From Rhodococcus sp. 1163 (GTDB taxonomy: Bacteria; Actinomycetota; Actinomycetes; Mycobacteriales; Mycobacteriaceae): a stretch of 64,000 bases of DNA. Positions within the stretch are counted from its first letter, which is position 1; each line of letters starts with the position of its first letter. The notes beneath the pieces are model-generated. The model saw only the letters and a list, made by a program, of their open reading frames with translations, made no database searches and was not told the origin of the DNA. The stretch covers positions 265,546 through 329,545 of the forward strand of contig NZ_MKKX01000020.1 in NCBI RefSeq assembly GCF_002091985.1, in the 5' to 3' direction. Below, in pieces: positions 61,180 to 64,000 of the stretch. The translations under genes were made by a program, and so were the position numbers.

Positions 61180-62592
61180 GTGGCGACTCATAGCAACGTG
61201 TACCCAGGAGGGCCCCCGGAGACAGAGTTCCGACGTCTGACTCTTTCCGGTTTCCGGCAGTTCGGGGTCATCGATCTTGACCTATCCAAACGGTTGACTA
61301 TTCTAACGGGTGCCAATGGGGCGGGTAAGACAACTCTTCTTGGAATTTTGGGATCTCATTTCAACTGGCACGCATCTTTGCTGGCGAACCCGAGACGAAA
61401 AGCCCACGGTTCGTCTGCGTACACCCTCGACGTTGGTCGGCCGGACGAGCTTGATTTAGTCGGTTTGCTCGTGGGATTAGAGCCGGACAAAATCCAAACG
61501 ATAAAAGAAATTTTAGAAAAACCGATTAGCGCGCCCGATTCAAACGGCTATCCTCCAGGGCATCCGGGAGGATATTCACCCGCCGACGATTCTACCAAGA
61601 TTGGCCAACTTCAGTATATGGCCGGCCCAGATGGGGATCTGTTAGTGCCCAAAAACCTGTACTCGCTCCAGTACAATATCAATGTTTCTCCTCAAGGCAA
61701 CGTTCCTGGCGTATACCTCTCGTCTCATAGAACGCTAAACTACTATCAGCCTGTCACCTCAATCCCCGCTGAATTTGCACGCGCGGAACAGATTTTTTCG
61801 GAATACACCAATGAACTGCGTTCTGCGGTTTTTGGGGGAAGAAGCGAAAAATCCAGCATGATGCGGATGAAAGAGTCTCTACTGGCGGCCGCTATCTATG
61901 GCGAGGGTAATAGTTCGGTAAGGGCTAGCTCGGATGCCCAAACCGTTTGGCGTGGTTTCCAAGAAGTACTATCCAAGTTATTTCCGCCTGAAATTGGATT
62001 TCAGCGGCTAGTGGCCGATCCCCCAGAGATACTCATCGAGACCACGGCGGGTGAATTTTCAATTGATTCGCTATCTGGCGGCCTGAGTGCGATCTTTGAG
62101 CTGGCTTGGCAAATCCACCTTAGAGCTGCAAGTGATACTAGAAGTCATTTCACCGTGTGTTTCGATGAACCAGAAAATCACCTGCACCCTTCATTGCAGA
62201 GGACATTAATGCCAGCGCTGCTCCGGGCCTTCCCGAATGTTTCTTTCATCGTCGCGACACACAGTCCATTCATTACGGGCTCGGCGAAAGATGCGGCCGT
62301 TTATGCCCTGCAGTTTAATGGCGAGGGAAAGGTTGTGTCTTTAGAGTTAGACTTCGAGAACAAGGCTAAATCTGCCGAGAAAGTGCTTACTGACGTTTTG
62401 GGAGTCACTAGCACGTCGCCAATATGGGCGGAAGAGAAGTTCAATAGCATTATTGAAAAGTATTTGGAGTTTGACATGACTCGGTCGAACCTGTTGAGCT
62501 TGCGCAGTGAGCTGGAAGACAATGGTCTGGGTGAAGAACTTCCAATGGCTGTCGAAGCCCTTCTGGGTTCCACGCAGAACCCGGGAGTATAG
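61180..62592 (+). CDS. ptuA: PtuA-like AAA/ABC-type ATPase (Septu defence)
   Basis: The 470-residue SMC/OLD-type ATPase has Walker A GANGAGKT at 44-51, a signature-like SLSGGLSAIFELAW, Walker B CFDEPENHLHPSLQR and the switch His in IVATHSPFI. No TOPRIM nuclease follows, which separates it from OLD proteins. It is paired with an HNH gene, the PtuAB arrangement of the Septu antiphage system. It starts at GTG 61180. The gene is visibly more AT-rich than the chromosome (for example around 61500), suggesting transfer. Confidence 0.78.
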   Translation: MATHSNVYPGGPPETEFRRLTLSGFRQFGVIDLDLSKRLTILTGANGAGKTTLLGILGSHFNWHASLLANPRRKAHGSSAYTLDVGRPDELDLVGLLVGLEPDKIQTIKEILEKPISAPDSNGYPPGHPGGYSPADDSTKIGQLQYMAGPDGDLLVPKNLYSLQYNINVSPQGNVPGVYLSSHRTLNYYQPVTSIPAEFARAEQIFSEYTNELRSAVFGGRSEKSSMMRMKESLLAAAIYGEGNSSVRASSDAQTVWRGFQEVLSKLFPPEIGFQRLVADPPEILIETTAGEFSIDSLSGGLSAIFELAWQIHLRAASDTRSHFTVCFDEPENHLHPSLQRTLMPALLRAFPNVSFIVATHSPFITGSAKDAAVYALQFNGEGKVVSLELDFENKAKSAEKVLTDVLGVTSTSPIWAEEKFNSIIEKYLEFDMTRSNLLSLRSELEDNGLGEELPMAVEALLGSTQNPGV

Positions 62593-63255
62593 TTGCGAAA
62601 AATTGCTAAGCTTCCTAAGCCCCCCATACTGCAGACAAACGAGGATCTGTGGACTAAAGAATACTTAGAAGCAATCAAGTCTGATTCGAAGTCGCCAAGC
62701 AGGTGGCGGGATAAAAGAATTCGGTCGGTTTTGAATCTAGAGACTTCCGAGCGGTGCGCGTACTGCGACTCAGAGATGCTGTCCGTTTCCTTTGGTGACG
62801 TCGAGCACATAAAGCCTAAGTCAAAGTTCCCAGACGAGGTTGTAAAATGGTCAAATCTCACGTTAGCTTGCCAGAGGTGTAACAACGCAAAACTGGACTA
62901 CTACTCCGATGTAGAATCAATTTTAAATCCGTACATCGACGATCCATTGGATCACTTGATTTTCGCCGGAGATCTAATATATCACAAGCCAGGTTCAGTA
63001 ATGGGATATACGACGGTTTCGCAGCTAAAGCTTTCGCGCTTAGAGCTCGTTGCAGCGAGACGACGCCGTCTCGATCTGATCGCAACGCAGTTGAGGAATA
63101 TCGAGGTGGCGCCGAACTGCGAAATTGCTTCAACGCTACGAGAAATGCTTTTGGACGACTACAAATCTGGTGAGTTTAGAAACTCGGTGCGAAGCATATT
63201 GTCGATGCATGGATTTCCCGCTACTGAACTGGATGATTCTCCAGTCATTGTTTAG
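62593..63255 (+). CDS. ptuB: PtuB-like HNH endonuclease (Septu defence)
   Basis: The 220-residue nuclease has a TTG start directly behind the ptuA stop. The HNH fold shows zinc cysteines 55/58 (RCAYCDSE), DVEHIKPKSK with His72, and 93/96 (TLACQRCNNAKLD), followed by ILNPYIDDPLDHL. In Septu the nuclease acts with the ATPase complex on invading DNA. It is AT-rich like its partner. Two short hairpins follow. Confidence 0.78.
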   Translation: MRKIAKLPKPPILQTNEDLWTKEYLEAIKSDSKSPSRWRDKRIRSVLNLETSERCAYCDSEMLSVSFGDVEHIKPKSKFPDEVVKWSNLTLACQRCNNAKLDYYSDVESILNPYIDDPLDHLIFAGDLIYHKPGSVMGYTTVSQLKLSRLELVAARRRRLDLIATQLRNIEVAPNCEIASTLREMLLDDYKSGEFRNSVRSILSMHGFPATELDDSPVIV

Positions 63256-63264
63256 CTGTCAACG

Positions 63265-63303
63265 GGCAGAGTATCTGCCGCGTTAAACAACGCTTATAGC
63301 GTT
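63265..63303 (+). terminator. Tandem short hairpins after ptuB
   Basis: GGCAGA-GTA-TCTGCC (63265-63279) and AACGCT-TAT-AGCGTT (63289-63303) follow the ptuB stop by 10 bp. They probably end the operon. The remaining AT-rich spacer to 63487 has no gene. Confidence 0.5.
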
Positions 63304-63487
63304 AATCTGCTCTAACTTAAGAGTCTGGGTTGAGTTTTATTCTCCATTTTAGGCGAGACTTAAGAATATACGTCGAGTTGCACCAAGATTTCGCGAGACC
63401 TTTGCAGATGATTTGCAGTCAGCGCAAATGAAACGTTGAAAATCTGTCCGACCAAAAGATTCTTTCTAAAGTACCTGCACTTCGTCG

Positions 63488-64000
63488 TCACAGGCCGATG
63501 TCGCTGACGGCGTTGCCGACCAGCGGGGCGTGTTCACGGCGGTATACCTCCACGGAATCGAGGCTTGCGTGGCCGGTTTGGCGGGCGATGGCGGATCCGT
63601 CGGCGCCGTTGCGGGTGCCTTGGGTGACGAAGCCAGCGCGGAGCGAATGCCCGCCCAGTTTGCTCAGTGCGGTGGGGTCGTAGCCGGCGTGTTCAGCACG
63701 CCTACGGATGGTCTGGTGAATCGCAGCTCCGGACAGAGCCGTGGCACCGAGGTTGCCGTTCTTCGCGACCGCCCGGAGCAACGGTGCCCGAGCTACAGTT
63801 CGCGGCACTCCCCTACGGCACACATGCCCGTCGAACGACTCAGGCTTTCGGAGTAGGCGGATCACCGACGGCCGCCCGCCGACATCGAATGCCGCGACGA
63901 CCTGAGCCTGGCGTGTCCCCGGCGAACGGGGCCACCCTGTTTTAGAGTCTTGTTGCCCATGAGCTGGGCGGATAGGACTATGGAGAACATGGCTGGACGG
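63488..64000 (-). CDS. Tyrosine recombinase, C-terminal part, running off the window
   Basis: The C-terminal catalytic part is clear: PLLRAVAKNGNLGATALSGAAIHQTIRRRAEHAG, KLGGHSLRAGFVTQGTRNGADGSAIARQTGHASLDSVEVYRR and a final NAVSDIGL. It contains the H-x-x-R box (HSLR), GH and the nucleophile Tyr. The frame stays open to the window edge (SKTGWPRSPGTRQAQVVAAFDVGG), but 63780-63870 reads poorly (ESFDGHVCRRGVPRTVARA), so a frameshift is possible. A short protein could also start at the ATG/GTG near 63865. It suggests that the defence genes sit beside a mobile-element end. Confidence 0.55.
   Translation of the reverse strand, partial: PSSHVLHSPIRPAHGQQDSKTGWPRSPGTRQAQVVAAFDVGGRPSVIRLLRKPESFDGHVCRRGVPRTVARAPLLRAVAKNGNLGATALSGAAIHQTIRRRAEHAGYDPTALSKLGGHSLRAGFVTQGTRNGADGSAIARQTGHASLDSVEVYRREHAPLVGNAVSDIGL

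Noticed and set aside
61180..63255. Calling the ATPase-HNH pair Gabija or OLD
   Set aside because: The ATPase ends without a TOPRIM nuclease domain and the partner is an HNH nuclease, not a UvrD-like helicase. The Septu arrangement fits better.

Overview
The window is high-GC actinobacterial DNA, most likely from Rhodococcus or a close mycolic-acid-containing relative. The best evidence is a syntenic block at 14.2-24.1 kb. It runs ahpE, a DUF3052 gene, aceE, the PucR-type regulator mabR, fabD, acpM, kasA, accD6, the same order as Mycobacterium tuberculosis Rv2238c-Rv2247 but with one kas gene instead of two. A DUF3145 gene, a hemophore-related protein, an NDMA-dependent-type alcohol dehydrogenase and many GTG/TTG starts fit the same group.

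Layout. 0-6.1 kb: a small membrane protein, an iron alcohol dehydrogenase, an FAD oxidoreductase, an OhrR-like regulator with a DUF5313 gene, and two divergent TetR regulators. 6.14-14.07 kb: a 7.9-kb integrated element in the 3' part of tRNA-Val(UAC), bounded by a 46-bp direct repeat. It carries a tyrosine integrase, an excisionase-like HTH protein, a RecA-fold helicase followed by an iteron array, a pair of unknown genes, and a coupled four-gene operon that contains a P27-like phage small terminase subunit. There is no FtsK/Tra protein, so it looks more like a phage satellite than an integrative conjugative element. 14.1-24.1 kb: the FAS-II/mycolate locus. 24.1-33 kb: a cold-shock protein, serine hydrolase, alcohol dehydrogenase, hemophore-like protein, molybdopterin oxidoreductase, a CAU tRNA, a stress protein, a cupin and a GAF-ANTAR regulator. 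33-47.8 kb: PadR with a drug exporter, a self-contained nitrate reductase-flavoreductase fusion, an isochorismatase-like enzyme, a proteobacterial-looking DapA, a methyltransferase, and a two-component system with an MHS transporter and an orphan TAXI binding protein.

47.9-56 kb is a run of metal- and stress-linked units, each with a visible inverted-repeat operator: a SHOCT protein, a copper-chaperone-like protein under a double CsoR-type site, ChrB-like regulator plus MFS, ArsR plus CDF exporter, and GntR(YtrA)-ABC. cinA follows. 57.5 kb to the end is accessory DNA: an Xre/MbcA/ParS-type antitoxin with a multiply frameshifted RES toxin, a HEPN-like protein, an AT-richer Septu-like pair (PtuA ATPase and PtuB HNH nuclease), and a recombinase fragment running off the window.

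The most interesting links are: (1) the satellite-like element; (2) a CsoR-type operator in front of its terminase operon that matches the chromosomal copper-chaperone operator at 17 of 18 bases; and (3) the HEPN/Septu/recombinase island. Gene calls come from reading translations and motifs by eye; no database search was run.
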